Part shown: in pieces, positions 23,827 through 32,509 of the stretch | Position numbering within the stretch: the stretch's first letter is position 1 | Layout of the letters: every line of letters starts with the position of its first letter | Origin: CAVURW01 sp963743595 | GTDB lineage: Bacteria > Verrucomicrobiota > Verrucomicrobiia > Methylacidiphilales > UBA1321 | Reading direction: 5' to 3' | Assembly (NCBI GenBank): GCA_963743595.1 | Contig: CAVURW010000072.1 | Coordinates: 1 to 47,875, forward strand | DNA: 47,875 nucleotides | Notes under the pieces: generated by a model | Told to the model about the DNA's origin: nothing | Seen by the model: only the letters and a program-made list of their open reading frames with translations | The model's database searches: none | Position numbers and translations under genes: made by a program

Positions 23827-25224
23827 TCAGCTGTTGGAAGCCAGTTGAAGTCCGATATTGATCAGGTTGTCTGCCAGAACACCCAGGCCCACCCACCGTT
23901 TCATGCCGGGAGTGCCTTTGTAGCGGGAGCGGTTCAACCCATGCCGCCGTTTGAGAACGCTGATCCGCCCCTCGCAGCCGGTGCGCCACTTCTGCGCGTC
24001 TTTGAACCAGCGCTTCTTCTGCTCCTGCCTGCGTTTCTCGCTTTTGGTGGAACGGCTGGGAACAGCCACTTGCTTCACGCCCAGCTCTTTGGCCGCGGCC
24101 TCGTTGGCGGCGGAAAAGAACCCTGCGTCGGCGGCCACCAGATCCGGAACCCGATCCAGTAACTCCTGATGCTTTTCGATGGATGGCGTCAGCAAATCGG
24201 AATCGGCGGGACGCTCGTCGAATACTTCATAGTGGATGACGATCTGGTTCTCCGCTTCCTGGATCTTGACTGCCTTGCCGAACTCGGTCGGCTTACTCGC
24301 CTTCCCTTTGCGGATGACTTCGGTATCCGGCTCAAACACGCTGAGGATTTTGTTGCTCGCCCGCGTATTGCCTCCCAGCACTCGCTCCCGCGCCTGCTGC
24401 ACCACCTGCTGGACTCGCGGAATCATCTCATCGAGCTGCTGTTGGGCTTTGTGTAAAGTGGCTTGTCCGTCTTGTGGGAGTTGCGCGGCGATCGCGCCGG
24501 AGAACTTTTTGGCCTGCCCCACGACCCGGCTGGTCGCCTCCAGCAGTTTGCGGTAAGCGGCTTGCATCTTCTGCTGGCCCTTCTCGCTCTTGTTGCGGGC
24601 GGCATAGGCGATCTCAAGAACGCGCCGCTTCACGCTGCGCGAGCGATCCCGAAACTTCGGTCCCGCATCACCGGCCGCGGCGGCCACTTTCTTCATCACC
24701 CGGGTCAACACCCGCACGCCGTCCCCCATCAGGGTGCTGTCGGTGGGATAGTGGATATTGGTTTCCACCACGGTGGTATCCACGCGCATCCTGCGCCCGG
24801 TGATGACTTCCTTTTCCCTGGCAATGGCTACCGTGCGCCGGTGCAGCTTCTCAATGGCTTCCGGGCCCAGTTGACGCGCCAGGCGGCTCATGGTCTTGTC
24901 GTCGGGGACCTTCCCGCCGCCCACGCCGGTGAATTCCCTGTACACCAGATTCGCGCGCACCTCGCGCGTCACGTCGGCATAACTCCAGCCGCGCATGTGC
25001 TTGAGCAACAACATGCGCAGAACCACTTCGGCCGTGGTGGAAGGTCGCCCGCGTGTTTTACTCTTTTTGCAGCGTTTGATCAACTCCTGCTGAATGATCT
25101 CCAGCAACCGATCGTCATTCAGCGCCTCGTCGGCATGCCGCATCCAGGGCTCCCACAGATCGGTTACTGCTTCGGCGATGAAACCGTCGGCGAAGCTCCG
25201 TTGCTGGCGGCGGGCCGCGATCAC
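23827..25224 (-). CDS. ISNCY-like (ISDol1-type) transposase
   Basis: 465 residues from GTG 25224, intact. N-terminal domain (1-125): 'GRPSTTAEVVLRMLLLKHMR' and 'GWSYADVTREVRANLVYREF', then 'KVPDDKTMSRLARQLGPEAI', as in IS5/ISNCY-type N-domains. Catalytic core: 'GRRMRVDTTVVETNIHYPTD' (first Asp, about 150), a long basic helical insertion (about 190-290), 'LDRVPDLVAADAGFFSAANE' (second Asp, about 370) and C-terminal 'WRTGCEGRISVLKRRHGLNR' (Glu, about 430). The GTG overlaps the stop of the preceding gene (GTGA). Confidence 0.88.
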   Translation of the reverse strand: MIAARRQQRSFADGFIAEAVTDLWEPWMRHADEALNDDRLLEIIQQELIKRCKKSKTRGRPSTTAEVVLRMLLLKHMRGWSYADVTREVRANLVYREFTGVGGGKVPDDKTMSRLARQLGPEAIEKLHRRTVAIAREKEVITGRRMRVDTTVVETNIHYPTDSTLMGDGVRVLTRVMKKVAAAAGDAGPKFRDRSRSVKRRVLEIAYAARNKSEKGQQKMQAAYRKLLEATSRVVGQAKKFSGAIAAQLPQDGQATLHKAQQQLDEMIPRVQQVVQQARERVLGGNTRASNKILSVFEPDTEVIRKGKASKPTEFGKAVKIQEAENQIVIHYEVFDERPADSDLLTPSIEKHQELLDRVPDLVAADAGFFSAANEAAAKELGVKQVAVPSRSTKSEKRRQEQKKRWFKDAQKWRTGCEGRISVLKRRHGLNRSRYKGTPGMKRWVGLGVLADNLINIGLQLASNS

Positions 25225-25559
25225 GATTCGCGCTCCTTCGCCTCATCCCTGTCCAGTCGCAACAAGTACTGGTTCAACTCGCTGATCGCCTCCAGGGTTT
25301 CCTTGGCTTGGTGGTAGCACTGCAAGGCCTTGCGCACCTGAGGGATCTGCGCCGGCCGGAGACTCAACTGGCGGGTTTTGGCGCCGGGGTAGTTCACGTT
25401 GAGAACCCATTGGGGATGCCCCTCGCCGCGGGCGCATTTGGGGCAGCCACTGCTGTGAAAGGTGGTGCGTTCGAGCAGAGAGCCGCGCAGCGCCGCGCTG
25501 GAATGGGCGAGAGCAGCAGCGAGTCGATCTCGTTTGCGGGCCGCGCTCTTACGTGTCAT
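25221..25559 (-). CDS. Small accessory protein of ISNCY-like element
   Basis: 112 residues from ATG 25559. A basic N-terminus ('KSAARKRDRLAAALA') is followed by 'SLLERTTFHSSGCPKCARGE', with C-x2-C and 'GHPQWVLNVNYPGAKTRQLS', then a helix 'QIPQVRKALQCYHQAKETLE'. This is the same general layout as the Cys-motif protein of the ISKra4-type element: basic, a small Cys knuckle, G-x-P-x-W-V-L-N-V, then a helix. It overlaps the transposase by 4 bases, so they are translationally coupled. DNA or RNA binding is inferred. Confidence 0.65.
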   Translation of the reverse strand: MTRKSAARKRDRLAAALAHSSAALRGSLLERTTFHSSGCPKCARGEGHPQWVLNVNYPGAKTRQLSLRPAQIPQVRKALQCYHQAKETLEAISELNQYLLRLDRDEAKERES

Positions 25560-25774
25560 CTATAGAGATGATACATAAGAGAGGCACGGCTCGTCAACAT
25601 CTTTTTGAACATTTCTATAAAAAATGTTTTGGCGAAGGACGGCGTGGCGCAGATCCGCCGCCGTCCTTGCTCATGGCCTTAGCGCCCTATCCCGTTCGTT
25701 CATGCACGGGGTCGCTTCGATGCACTATGAAAACAATTCAGTTAGGTCCCGAATTTTGCGACGGAAAGTAGCTA

Positions 25775-25893
25775 GCTCGCTTAAGCTAACAAGGGTGGGT
25801 TGCCGGCTCGCCGCCGTAGAACTGAACCTTGAATAGGATCAAGGTGTTCGTTCCACCCTCTGCGGCAGCTGGCAGTAGCAGTCCACCGGAGGA
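25775..25893. other. Short flank of ISNCY-like element
   Basis: A minus-strand stretch can be read 'AEGGTNTLILFKVQFYGGEP' before a stop, which looks like a coding remnant, but it is too short to name. It does not continue the RHS tip on the other side of the element. Confidence 0.3.
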
Positions 25894-27001
25894 TCATTGA
25901 TCTTCGCTCAATGCCTCGAGCCAGGACCGACAGTCGCGGTAGTGGTCCATGATGTCGGCCGCAGAGATGCTCGAGTGGGTTGCGCTGTTTCTGAAACCAA
26001 TGACGCGGTCGTTTAGCTCGCGATTCGTCAGTCTAGTAAAAAGCTTCTTCCTATTGTCTCCCAGCCAAGCGAGAAGGTCTTGCGAAACCGCTGATTTCGA
26101 TTTTCGAACCAGGCTGCCGACCATCGCACCTAACGTCAGGCGGGAGTTCCCATCGACAAATTTCGCGAGTCGATCCTCCTTCTTTGCCGAACTGACGGCT
26201 CCCACAATCCGTTGGCTCCTTCTTGCCCACTCCGCGAACGGATCGAAAACAACGGCCTTGAGTTGCAATTCAAGTGCCTTGCCCGCCGCCATCGCTGCAG
26301 GATCTCTAACGTATTCAGCCATCGCCAGATTGAACATTAGCCATGTAGCGGACTGAAACAATTTCCTCGCACCTTCCGACAAACGGCCAAAAGAAGGCCA
26401 GTACTCGCGAAGGACGCTTTCGAGGAATTGGTTTTCGGGACGCCCATCCATCACTTTTTGGATAACCTGATCCACGGAGGCGGCCCGCGTGCCCAGTTGC
26501 ACAAGCAGAGTCGCCTTCCAGTCCTCGTTGCGCGCCGGATTCAGCGCATTATCCTCGGAGAGCATGAGGAACGCGGCCTCATAATCGCCTTGTTTCGCCT
26601 TGAGTTTAGCCAGGTGTTCGCGGGGACCGTTTCGGTGTGGGTCCTCCTCGATCCAGGAGTTGAGAAAACTCTCTAGCCCCGGGAACGTCCCCGCTCGATT
26701 CGAGGGCCTCAGCTAGTCGTGATTTCGCGCGAGAGTTAGCATCTGCCATGGGCAGCCCCGATAGCGCGAGCCGCGACGGCACTACATCGACCAGATCTTT
26801 GTATTCCTTTGCGGCCTGTCGGTACTCGCCTAGCGCCATATAGCACCTGGCGAGGGCGCAATGGAGCCAAGGCCGGAACTCCTCGATCGCGTCGCGCGCT
26901 TTCTCGAGCTCTTTTCTGGCGTCCCTAACAAGGTCAATTGACCTCCCCGCAGGAGTGCCGAATTGGTCCTGATAGGCGGCTCGCGATGATCGGCAGCTCA
27001 A
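25894..27001 (-). pseudogene. TPR/HEPN-like hypothetical protein, frameshifted and N-truncated
   Basis: The N-terminal frame (27001-26685) reads 'LVRDARKELEKARDAIEEFR' and 'PWLHCALARCYMALGEYRQA', a TPR-like pair. At CCCC (about 26675-26683) the frame changes; the continuation reads 'ESFLNSWIEEDPHRNGPREH' and 'LAKLKAKQGDYEAAFLMLSE', then a helical C-terminal domain ending 'LNDRVIGFRNSATHSSISAA' (an R-N-x-x-x-H pattern like HEPN) and stop at 25894. The start is a TTG directly on the stop codon of the next upstream gene, so the true N-terminus was probably lost at the 27.0-kb joint. Confidence 0.6.
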
Positions 27002-28035
27002 AGGTCAACGCTGGCTTCAATGTGGCGGCGTGGTGGTGCGGGAGTCACGTAGGAATGGCGGGTGCAGCGGGATCGCCATTTGTTAAAGTTGCCCTCGGAC
27101 CAGAGAACGATGGCGGGTGTGTTTGTGAGCGCGGAGAGGTGGGTCGTTCCCCCTTCGGGCGCGACGAACCCGGTGGCGTGAATCAGGAATCCGGCGAGAT
27201 CGAGCACCCGTGGAGTCTCCACCGCGATGACGCGGGGCGAGGCGATCTTTTCCAAGAGCGAGATGCAGGCGGGTGTGCGTACTGGTCCGCTAACCAATCC
27301 GATCAAATAGGGTGTCTCGTTTAAAATGCGTTGAATGAACGTGATGAGTTCTGGGTCCGTCAGCGGGTAGACGCGGTTGCACGCCAGATTGATAAGCACA
27401 AAGGGTTGCCTTTGGCCGCGAGAATCGACGAACGGCGGCTGGCGCAAAATCGCATCGGCGTAGTCGCGTGATTCTTGCGGGATCGGGAGCTCTGGGTCGC
27501 CGGGCGCATCGCTAATGCCGAGCGGTTCTAAGAGGCGATGTTGCGTCTCCACCTGGTGGTCAGAGGCGATCGTCTCGGGTAAAAGGAGTGCGTGCGTGTA
27601 GAACTTTTTAGCGAACGCGACCGACTCCGTTTTGCGATCCAACGCAAAGCCTATGCGCTGATACGCGTTCGAGAGCCGTACGAGGCAGGCCAGCCGATAA
27701 TCGAACCCGCCTTTAACGGCGATGGCAATATCGAAGCCCTGAAGGCGAAGCGCGTCGTGAATCAACGCAGGATAGCGGCCCGTGAGGCTTTTTTGTGTGA
27801 GAACGATCACGGCATCAACGTGGGGGCAGGCGCGGGCGATGGGCGCACCAGGGCCGTCACACGCCACGACTAACCGGCATTTCGGGAATTTCGCCCGTAT
27901 CGCTTTGAACAGTGGAAGCGTGCAGATCATATCGCCCATGCGGTTGCGGCGAATGACGAGAATGGCAGGGGAATCGGGCGGGGCCGGTTTACTTCGGCGA
28001 AGATGGAGTAAACGAGCTAACAGCGAGACGAACAT
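26998..28035 (-). CDS. Glycosyltransferase family 9 (ADP-heptose transferase-like)
   Basis: 345 residues from ATG 28035, 4 bases after the FKBP gene ends. GT9 enzymes transfer heptose from ADP-heptose to lipopolysaccharide core (WaaC/WaaF). Seen: 'ILVIRRNRMGDMICTLPLFK' (N-terminal Rossmann strand with R-x-x-x-x-G-D), 'FDIAIAVKGGFDYRLACLVR', 'RQPFVLINLACNRVYPLTDP', and 'FIHATGFVAPEGGTTHLSAL' style donor site 'GFVAPEGGTTHLSALTNTPA' with V-L-W-S-E. The end, 'RSRCTRHSYVTPAPPRRHIE' then ASVDL, is shorter than I expect (the last helix is missing or changed), and it coincides with the 27.0-kb joint. Likely cytoplasmic face of the inner membrane. Confidence 0.8.
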   Translation of the reverse strand: MFVSLLARLLHLRRSKPAPPDSPAILVIRRNRMGDMICTLPLFKAIRAKFPKCRLVVACDGPGAPIARACPHVDAVIVLTQKSLTGRYPALIHDALRLQGFDIAIAVKGGFDYRLACLVRLSNAYQRIGFALDRKTESVAFAKKFYTHALLLPETIASDHQVETQHRLLEPLGISDAPGDPELPIPQESRDYADAILRQPPFVDSRGQRQPFVLINLACNRVYPLTDPELITFIQRILNETPYLIGLVSGPVRTPACISLLEKIASPRVIAVETPRVLDLAGFLIHATGFVAPEGGTTHLSALTNTPAIVLWSEGNFNKWRSRCTRHSYVTPAPPRRHIEASVDL

Positions 28036-28039
28036 TCAT

Positions 28040-28486
28040 TTAGGAGCCAACCTTGACCAACTCAATCACGAAGATGAGCGTGGCGTTCGGCGGGATAATG
28101 CCAGCGGCGCCCTCCATGCCATAGCCGAGCTGCGGCGGAATGATCAGTTTGCGCTTGCCGCCCTCTTTCATCGTGGAGACGCCTTCGGTCCAGCCGGGAA
28201 TCAAGTGAGTTACGCCGTGGATGTAGGCGTAGGTGCCGCCGGGCAGGTGCTCGGACGAGTCAAAAACGGTGCCATCCACGAGCTTGCCCTCATACTTGAC
28301 GGTGAGGTGATCGCCGATCTTGGGGGAAGCGCCGGTTCCCACAACCAGATCCATGTACTTTAACCCGGAGCCGGAGGTGACAACCGAGTTGGATTGCGCG
28401 TGAAGGGTGCTGGGAGCAAAGGTTAAGGTGACGGCCAAGGCCGTGAAACAAAAGGTGGCCAAAGCGAATGATAACGATTTTTGCAT
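28040..28486 (-). CDS. Secreted FKBP-type peptidyl-prolyl isomerase
   Basis: 148 residues from ATG 28486. Signal peptide (residues 1-31: MQKSLSF, a hydrophobic core, STLHAQ cleavage). Mature FKBP domain: 'VGTGASPKIGDHLTVKYEGK', 'LVDGTVFDSSEHLPGG', 'VIPGW'-equivalent as 'THLIPGWTEGVSTMKEGGKR' and 'LIIPPQLGYGMEGAAGIIPP' with the final 'NATLIFVIELVKV'. Active-site residues typical of FKBP (Y of VKYEGK, F-D-S-S, I-P-G-W, Y of LGYG, F of IFVIEL) are present. It catalyses proline isomerisation during folding in the periplasm. Confidence 0.93.
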   Translation of the reverse strand: MQKSLSFALATFCFTALAVTLTFAPSTLHAQSNSVVTSGSGLKYMDLVVGTGASPKIGDHLTVKYEGKLVDGTVFDSSEHLPGGTYAYIHGVTHLIPGWTEGVSTMKEGGKRKLIIPPQLGYGMEGAAGIIPPNATLIFVIELVKVGS

Positions 28487-28530
28487 GACAGGTGAGACGA
28501 TAGCGATTGATGAAGGGAGACGCGAGCCTG

Positions 28531-29574
28531 TTACGCGCCGGTCGATTCCTCCGCCCGCCCTTCCGGGACAATGGAGATCTTACTCCGCGACAACATTTCG
28601 CGGATGATTTGCAGGAACGTCAATGCGGAGATATTCAGGCGACGCCACAAGGTCTGGATCGGTTGGGGGCGTTTCGCGAGCAGACCCCAGATGACACTGG
28701 CCGAGGCTTCCGTTTCGGGATTGGACCAATTCAAGTTTTCGTCCAGGCGTTGCACTCGGCCTTCCATGGCGCGAAGCTCAGCGGGTAGCGCATTAAAGGC
28801 GTCCCGCTTCATCACACCTTCCAGGAGGAGATCACCGATATCCGCGCGGATCGCGTGGGCTTCTTGGTATTCCAGCTCCGGTTTCTCCTGAACATTAAAG
28901 GTGAACGTGCAATCGGCATTTGCATCCGCCGCCTGGATGAAGCCTTGCCAGACCGCTTCCACGCCTTGCAGGTGATTAAATCGCCCGAACGCGACGCGCG
29001 CCTTTTCAAAGAAATAGCTGCCGATGACGTTCTGGTTTTTATCGAGCAACGTCATTTCGCCGGGGTGTCCGGCACGAATGATGGCCTGGAAAATGGTGAG
29101 CAAATCGAAGTATTGCAGATGCCCGGAGAGCTCCATCTCCAGTGTGTTCAGCGTATTTTGCGCCGTGTTCATCCAGAGTCGCCGAGCCAGCGTGCGATTG
29201 ATGAAGAGCCCGATTTGCGGGACGACGTGCATCACGTGGAAAAACTTCACCAGCTCAAAACGGATCAGCTCGCAATCTTCCCGCGCCATAACGGTGCCTT
29301 GGCGAAGATTGCCGGAGAGCACTTCCACTTCACCGAAAACTTCGCCCCGCCCCATCACGGCCAGAGAGCGCGTCTGCAAACCGTCCGGGCTAGTGGTAAT
29401 GGCTTCCACGGTTCCACTGGAAATCACAAAGACGCCGTCAGAGTTCTGGTCTTGGGAGTAGATGACCGTGCCTTCGGGAATGTGAATGGTCTGGCTCCAG
29501 GCTTTGACCTCGCTTCGACCAGCGGAGTCGAGCGTCGAGAGCACTGCAAAAAAATCGAGATTCGGATCGTTCAT
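28531..29574 (-). CDS. Cyclic nucleotide-binding domain + DUF4388 protein
   Basis: 347 residues from ATG 29574. Residues 10-130 form a cNMP-binding fold: 'IPEGTVIYSQDQNSDGVFVI', 'SSGTVEAITTSPDGLQTRSL', 'AVMGRGEVFGEVEVLSGNLR', with the phosphate-binding cassette partly kept (G-E-V-F-G-E). Residues 150-265 match DUF4388 (PATAN-like): 'MELSGHLQYFDLLTIFQAII', 'GHPGEMTLLDKNQNVIGSYF', 'FEKARVAFGRFNHLQGVEAV'. The last 80 residues may be a winged-helix-like helper. No DNA-binding helix-turn-helix, so a signalling adaptor is more likely than a Crp-type regulator. It starts 5 bases after the PHP gene ends. Confidence 0.82.
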   Translation of the reverse strand: MNDPNLDFFAVLSTLDSAGRSEVKAWSQTIHIPEGTVIYSQDQNSDGVFVISSGTVEAITTSPDGLQTRSLAVMGRGEVFGEVEVLSGNLRQGTVMAREDCELIRFELVKFFHVMHVVPQIGLFINRTLARRLWMNTAQNTLNTLEMELSGHLQYFDLLTIFQAIIRAGHPGEMTLLDKNQNVIGSYFFEKARVAFGRFNHLQGVEAVWQGFIQAADANADCTFTFNVQEKPELEYQEAHAIRADIGDLLLEGVMKRDAFNALPAELRAMEGRVQRLDENLNWSNPETEASASVIWGLLAKRPQPIQTLWRRLNISALTFLQIIREMLSRSKISIVPEGRAEESTGA

Positions 29575-29579
29575 GCGTT

Positions 29580-30368
29580 CTAAGATGCGATGGGGAAAAG
29601 TGTTCTCCGGTGTTTTGAGTAGCTTGCCACCTCTTTGATACCTAAATCACTCAATAATTTTTCCAAGCGCAAATAATCTTCGCCCAGCTGAACGTGCGAG
29701 TGCGCGTCACTGGCCAGTGTGAGCGGAATGTTCAGGCGAATCGCCTCTCGAATCAAGTCCACATCCGGGTATTGAATCCCCACCGGCTTACGCCAACCGG
29801 CCGTGCTGATTTCTATGGAAAGATCGGCTTTTTTGATTCGTTCCAAAAGTGATTTAAAGTGTGGAAGAAGCCCGCCCTCCGGTTTCCAGACACCGTGGAT
29901 CTTGATCAAATCGAGGTGCGCCAGGCAATCGATCCCCCCTCGCGCCATCATTCCATCGAGCTGCGCGATATAGTTTTCGCAATCTTTCTCGATGTTGCGC
30001 AGGGCGAATTCATCCTTGCGCGTGATTTGATCGAACATTTCCGGGTCATCGGAGAGGTAGTGGGCTGAACCGAGCACGAAATCGAGCTGCTCCCAATGCT
30101 TTTCCACCCATTGCCGACCGGCAGCCCCCGTTTCCGGGTCATTATCGAGCTCGATTCCATTGAGCAGCACGACATCGGGGTTGGTCGCCCGGACTTTATC
30201 CACCACATCAAAGCGGACGCCCTCTTTGTAACGATCATGATCCGTAAACGCGACCTGTTTGATGCCGCGAGCCCGTGCGGCGTCGGCCCACGGCTGGAGC
30301 AGCTCCGGCGTGTAGGGAATCACACGATGGCCTTGGGGGTGGTTATGGTAATCGATGGAAAGCGACAT
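29580..30368 (-). CDS. PHP-domain phosphatase (histidinol-phosphatase-like)
   Basis: 262 residues from ATG 30368. 'SIDYHNHPQGHR' gives the HxH motif; 'QVAFTDHDRYKEG' gives the DH; 'VVLLNGIELDND' the E; 'FVLGSAHYLSDD' the H; 'IDCLAHLDLIKIHG' and 'IPLTLASDAHSHVQLG' the last H and D-x-H. These nine-ligand patterns are the PHP metal site. Length and order match HisJ/HisK-type histidinol-phosphatases, which remove phosphate from L-histidinol phosphate in histidine synthesis, but PHP proteins of other specificity look alike. No other his gene is near. First gene of a minus-strand run through GT9. Confidence 0.8.
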   Translation of the reverse strand: MSLSIDYHNHPQGHRVIPYTPELLQPWADAARARGIKQVAFTDHDRYKEGVRFDVVDKVRATNPDVVLLNGIELDNDPETGAAGRQWVEKHWEQLDFVLGSAHYLSDDPEMFDQITRKDEFALRNIEKDCENYIAQLDGMMARGGIDCLAHLDLIKIHGVWKPEGGLLPHFKSLLERIKKADLSIEISTAGWRKPVGIQYPDVDLIREAIRLNIPLTLASDAHSHVQLGEDYLRLEKLLSDLGIKEVASYSKHRRTLFPIAS

Positions 30369-30541
30369 TTCTTGAGAAGCGTAACTATGGTGGAGAGCCC
30401 GTTTGCATTCCAGAGGAATTTGGCGCGCCGTAAAATCTCGATCCGCGCGGTTCTTGCGAGTTTTTCTCTACCCTGCTAAGTTCTGCCCTTCCGCGCGGAC
30501 CAGCCCTAACAAACGAATGACGCGCCTTAACTTACAGAATA

Positions 30542-31837
30542 ATGGACAAGACCAATCTTCATATTAACGGCGGTAAACCTCTTACAGGAACATTGACTCC
30601 ATCGGCGAATAAGAACGCCGTCTTACCAATTCTCTGCGCGACGATTCTCACACAAGAACCCATTCATCTGGAGAATATTCCCGACATCACAGATGCTCGT
30701 AAATTATTGGATTTCTTTCGTGTTATTGGATCAAAAGTTGATTATGACACGGCGTCAGGAACCCTCGATATCCAACACAAGGATCTCTCTTCTTTCGATC
30801 CAGCACAGATTCCCAGCGCGATGCGCTCGTCTGTATTGTTATTCGCACCGCTATTGCATCGCTTGGGTAAGATTCGTGTTCATACGAATACAAAGGGTTG
30901 CACACTAGGCGTTCGTGAGATTGATCCCCACATCATTTTGCTTCGGGCATTTGGTGTTTCTGTCGATCTATCGCTATCACATATTTCCATGACAACAAAC
31001 GGTCGGTTGGAGGGAATGGCCCATTGGTTCGACTACGCTTCGGTGACGGCCACGGAGAGTTTCTTAATGGCGGCGGTGGTGGCCAAGGGAACCTCCACAC
31101 TCACAAATGCAGCCGCTGAACCGCACGTGCAAGACCTCTGTGTTTTCCTGCAATTGATGGGCGCAAAGATTACGGGAATCGGGACGAATTGTCTCCACGT
31201 AGAGGGAGTGGATGACCTGCACGGCTGCTCGTTTTCCATGCCGGATGATCACCATGAAATCGCGACCTACCTAGCGATCGGCGCGATCACGGGCGGGCAC
31301 GTGCGCGTTAGAAATCGTGTTCAACATCATTTCCCACTGCTTTGCCAAGCCTTTGCCAAATTAGGAGTAGATGTAGTTCATGACGGCGAATATTCCACGA
31401 ATATCAATTCGCGACCCTATAAAATCAAACAACCGATCACAGAGAACACATTTCAGAAGATCGAAGCCGCGCCCTGGCCCTATTTTCCGGCCGATTTACT
31501 TCCTCCCTTCATCGCGCTCTCCACCAACTGTTCGGGGAACGTCTTATTTTGGAATAAGGTGTACGAAGGCGGTCTCTCTTGGATTCCAGAATTGAATAAA
31601 TTCGGTGCCTTTGCACATTTGTCTGATCCGCACAAAGTGATCGTTATTGGAAATGCGCCCCTTCACGCGGCCACCGTGGAATCGCCCTACATCATTCGGG
31701 CCGCGATCGCCTTATTAATGATGGCGCTATCGGTCCCTGGGATGAGCAAAATTGAAAAAGCAGTCCCGATCACCCGCGCACACCCGAAGTTCGTCGATAA
31801 TCTACGGACGCTGGGTGCTGATGTGGAGTGGAATTGA
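30542..31837 (+). CDS. murA: MurA-like UDP-GlcNAc 1-carboxyvinyltransferase
   Basis: 431 residues from ATG 30542. MurA makes the first committed step of peptidoglycan, joining phosphoenolpyruvate to UDP-N-acetylglucosamine. Present: 'LTPSANKNAVLPILCATILT' (Lys22-Asn23 of E. coli numbering), 'KGCTLGVREIDPHI' (Cys115, Arg120), 'FPADLLPPFIALS' in place of the usual F-P-T-D-M-Q (Asp305 kept), and 'SPYIIRAAIALLMMALSVPG' in place of D-L-R-A-S (Arg397 kept). The protein is a divergent branch, and its DNA is clearly AT-richer than its neighbours, so transfer or a paralogue is likely; whether it is the only MurA of the cell cannot be seen. Confidence 0.85.
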   Translation: MDKTNLHINGGKPLTGTLTPSANKNAVLPILCATILTQEPIHLENIPDITDARKLLDFFRVIGSKVDYDTASGTLDIQHKDLSSFDPAQIPSAMRSSVLLFAPLLHRLGKIRVHTNTKGCTLGVREIDPHIILLRAFGVSVDLSLSHISMTTNGRLEGMAHWFDYASVTATESFLMAAVVAKGTSTLTNAAAEPHVQDLCVFLQLMGAKITGIGTNCLHVEGVDDLHGCSFSMPDDHHEIATYLAIGAITGGHVRVRNRVQHHFPLLCQAFAKLGVDVVHDGEYSTNINSRPYKIKQPITENTFQKIEAAPWPYFPADLLPPFIALSTNCSGNVLFWNKVYEGGLSWIPELNKFGAFAHLSDPHKVIVIGNAPLHAATVESPYIIRAAIALLMMALSVPGMSKIEKAVPITRAHPKFVDNLRTLGADVEWN

Positions 31838-31940
31838 ACGCAAGTGTGCTGTGGAGGCATTTGGCGGGGTTCTCGGAAGGCAGCGCAAGACAAGGTTGAC
31901 CCGTCGGGCAAGTGAAATTCTTCAGCGAATAATCTTCCTT

Positions 31941-32431
31941 TTACATCCCCAGCGCACTCACCGCGAGGGCGAGCCTCATGCGGTTCACCATCATGTGTTC
32001 CAACGGCAGCGAGCAAAGTAAATCGACCCGTCCGATGATCTGAGCGGCGACCATCCGAAAAAACTGCAGTTTCTCAACGTCACCGCCCTTAAAGGCTTCT
32101 GGATCCGGAAAATCCCAGTTGGCGCGAGTCGGTTGGCCGGGCCGGGCCAGTGCGGACACGCCTCGCTAGCGCTGGAACAGAGCGTGATCACGAAATCGAG
32201 TTTCGCATCTCGGTATTCCTCCCACGACTTCGAGCGCACATCATAGGTGTCCATGCCGAGATCTTCACGAATGATTCGCAGCGCCAATGGATGAACCCGG
32301 CCCTTAGGATCCGATCCGGCGCTCAGGGCGAGAAATCGGCCGTTGCCCAGCTTGCGCGCGGCGAATTCGGCGATAACGCTTCGAGAACTATTGGTGGTGC
32401 ATAAAAACAGAATCTTCAGCGGTGTATTCAT
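31941..32431 (-). pseudogene. Arsenate reductase / low-MW phosphatase-like, frameshifted
   Basis: Starts at ATG 32431. 'KILFLCTTNSSRSVIAEFAA' holds the C-x5-R catalytic loop (CTTNSSR). 'DSYDVRSKSWEEY'-like text is present as 'MDTYDVRSKSWEEYRDAKLD', then 'FVITLCSSASEACPHWPGPA'. After that, near 32130-32145, the frame shifts; the other frame continues 'PTRANWDFPDPEAFKGGDVE' and 'KLQFFRMVAAQIIGRVDLLC' to TAG at 31941-31943, the normal end of thioredoxin-type arsenate reductases. The family reduces arsenate or dephosphorylates proteins. The indel sits in a GC-rich run, so a sequencing slip is possible. Confidence 0.8.
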
Positions 32432-32509
32432 AGAGAGGAGATCCTTACAAAGGCTCCTTAGACTATGTCGCGCTGAACCGCGATTCCTTACACCGTTTTC
32501 TATAAAGAT

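Larger units (their letters stand above)
23616..25774 (-). mobile_element. ISNCY-like insertion sequence
   Basis: About 2.16 kb. Inverted ends pair over 26 bp with one mismatch: 23616-23641 begins TAGCTACTTTCCGGCGC, and 25749-25774 inverted begins TAGCTACTTTCCGTCGC; both end CAAAATTCGG. Both ends lie next to TA, so the target duplication could be TA. The interior holds a transposase and a small upstream accessory gene on the minus strand, overlapping by 4 bases. The left end cuts an RHS-type gene; on the right side I see no continuation of it. Confidence 0.75.

Noticed and set aside
24463..25317. Plus-strand 284-codon frame in the ISNCY-like element
   Set aside because: Opposite strand of a confident transposase; His/Pro/Gly-rich translation typical of a shadow.
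28855..29583. Plus-strand 242-codon frame opposite the cNMP-binding gene
   Set aside because: Shadow frame without a domain.
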